From: Candidatus Accumulibacter sp. ACC003
GTDB lineage: Bacteria; Pseudomonadota; Gammaproteobacteria; Burkholderiales; Rhodocyclaceae
DNA length: 64,000 nucleotides
NCBI RefSeq assembly: GCF_907163085.1
Contig: NZ_CAJQTX010000004.1
Span: forward strand, 62,001-126,000
Direction of reading: 5' to 3'
This document shows, piece after piece, positions 63,094 through 64,000 of the stretch. Under the pieces are notes generated by a model, which made no database searches, was not told the origin of the DNA, and saw nothing but the letters and a program-made list of their open reading frames with translations. Each line of letters opens with the position of its first letter. Position 1 is the first letter of the stretch. The position numbers and the translations under genes are program-made.

Positions 63094-63116
63094 TCTTTTT
63101 CCTGATCGTCCGGCGC

Positions 63117-64000
63117 TCAGATCGGGCCGCCGTCGAGGCGAAATTCGACGATCACCGCACAGCCACCGCTGTCGCTTTCCTCGATGTCGATGATGCCCGC
63201 GTGGTCGGCCATCACCTGCTGGGCGCGTGACAGGCCGGTGCCGATGTGGCCGGTATTCCTGTGCTTGCCGGTGAAGAACGGCTCAAACGCCTTGTGCCGC
63301 TGCTCGGCAGGAATTCCGGGGCCGCTGTCGCTGACGGTCACGACCAGGCAGTCGTTGCCGCGCGCACTGCTCAGGCTCAGTTCGCGTCGCCGCCAGCCTT
63401 TGCCACTCATCGCTTCGATGGCGTTGTCGACCAGCGCCTTGAACAGCATGCGCAGTTGCAGCGGCCGGCCGATGACCGGCGGCAGCGTCGCCGTCGGCCG
63501 CCAGTCGACGACGATCCCGGCACCGAGCAGGCGCGGCGTGCAAATCTCCAGCACGTCGCGCAGGATCTCGTTGAGGTTGACCGGGACGATGATGTCCTGT
63601 GGCGCTTGCGGTATCACCTGGCGCAGCAATTCCAGGTGTTCGCGGCTGGCGGCCAGCGCTTGCTGCAGCGCACTGGCGCTGGCCGGGTCGCGTCTTTGCA
63701 GGACGGCGGCCGCCGAGGCCATGACGTTCAGCGGTTCTTCCAGACGGAAGATGGCGGCGGTCAGTCCCTCGCGCATGGCGGCGGTGCGTTCCTCGTCGGC
63801 GAGAACGGCCTGCATGGCGGCGGTGCGGGCGCGTTCCTGTTCTTCGCGCAGGCTGGTGATGTCGGCGATAACCAGCAGCAGACCGGCCTGACAGCCGCCG
63901 CAGAAGTAGCTGTCGGCGCAGTCGCTGTGCATTTCCAGTTGCGAAGTGGTGATCGACAGCCAGTGGGCGCGCCCGGCTCCGCGGTCGACGCGCGCCTCGC
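63117..64000 (-). CDS. nifL: NifL, anti-activator (partial, 5' end beyond window)
   Basis: 294 residues seen, open at the window's edge. The visible part is the end of a PAS region (HWLSITTSQLE, GLLLVIADITSLREEQERAR), a coiled-coil/H-domain with REGLTAAIFRLEEPLNVMASAA, and a GHKL ATP-binding domain (LFKALVDNAIEAM, VSDSGPGI, GTGLSRAQQVM). NifL binds and inhibits NifA in response to redox and nitrogen status. The typical kinase His motif is absent, as in NifL. Confidence 0.88.
   Translation of the reverse strand, partial: EARVDRGAGRAHWLSITTSQLEMHSDCADSYFCGGCQAGLLLVIADITSLREEQERARTAAMQAVLADEERTAAMREGLTAAIFRLEEPLNVMASAAAVLQRRDPASASALQQALAASREHLELLRQVIPQAPQDIIVPVNLNEILRDVLEICTPRLLGAGIVVDWRPTATLPPVIGRPLQLRMLFKALVDNAIEAMSGKGWRRRELSLSSARGNDCLVVTVSDSGPGIPAEQRHKAFEPFFTGKHRNTGHIGTGLSRAQQVMADHAGIIDIEESDSGGCAVIVEFRLDGGPI

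Noticed and set aside
61819-63105. 428-codon plus-strand frame opposite nifA
   Set aside because: nifA is unambiguous on the minus strand, so this frame is a shadow.

Overview
This 64-kb window is GC-rich bacterial chromosome. Its nif genes, NifL/NifA regulation, ynb-like phospholipid operon and protein character suggest a nitrogen-fixing betaproteobacterium of the Rhodocyclales; Candidatus Accumulibacter or a close relative is a plausible guess. That assignment is inference, because no rRNA or tRNA gene was seen.

Layout. 1-4770: transposon cluster. It holds an ISAs1-type transposase (frameshifted) fused in frame to the end of a DUF4338/DruA-like protein, and a 21-bp tandem array split by a complete 2.8-kb element (1799-4615, 9-bp target duplication) carrying a second DUF4338 gene plus a DDE transposase. 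4989-11528: sensory and housekeeping genes (PAS/GAF histidine kinase with a periplasmic-binding PAS partner, SixA-like protein, GNAT acyltransferase, transglutaminase-like protein). 12027-17561: a translationally coupled operon matching E. coli ynbABCD (CDP-diglyceride synthase, CDP-alcohol phosphotransferase, hydrolase/methyltransferase, PAP2/dual-specificity phosphatase) with an extra NTF2-like membrane protein. 18064-25542: nitrogen-fixation block with a SIR2-like gene convergent with draG, then nifB, ferredoxin, flavodiiron protein, two 2Fe-2S ferredoxins, nifQ and draG in one minus-strand operon. 25874-32798: MEDS protein plus histidine kinase, then ECF sigma factor, anti-sigma-like protein and VWA lipoprotein.

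33443-43619 is a defence-like island. It has the fused debris of a DEAD-box helicase and an Eco57I-type methylase, a 2027-residue P-loop ATPase coupled to a 364-residue partner, a gene remnant, and an HNH nuclease overlapping a small (p)ppGpp-hydrolase-like gene. 44175-46902 is a complete IS66-family element with an 8-bp target duplication and a third DUF4338 gene. 47013-49388 is another complete element (5-bp duplication) that splits a DUF1330 gene. 49831-53607 holds mobA, fdhD, a methyltransferase and an SQR-like flavoprotein. 55244-58140 is nifZ-modABC. 58340-61364 is a graveyard of recombinase and toxin-antitoxin genes, including a vapC broken by a 268-bp MITE. nifA and the 3' part of nifL close the window.

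The nif genes form a coherent regulon. Three promoters (19218, 25577 and 58173) have a -24/-12 sigma54 element preceded by a perfect TGT-N10-ACA NifA site. They drive the SIR2-like gene, the nifB operon and nifZ-modABC. NifA lacks the cysteine linker of oxygen-sensitive NifA proteins, which fits the adjacent NifL. The two most distinctive signals are three DUF4338/DruA-like genes, each translationally coupled or fused to an unrelated DDE transposase, and a SIR2-like NAD-fold gene under NifA control next to draG.
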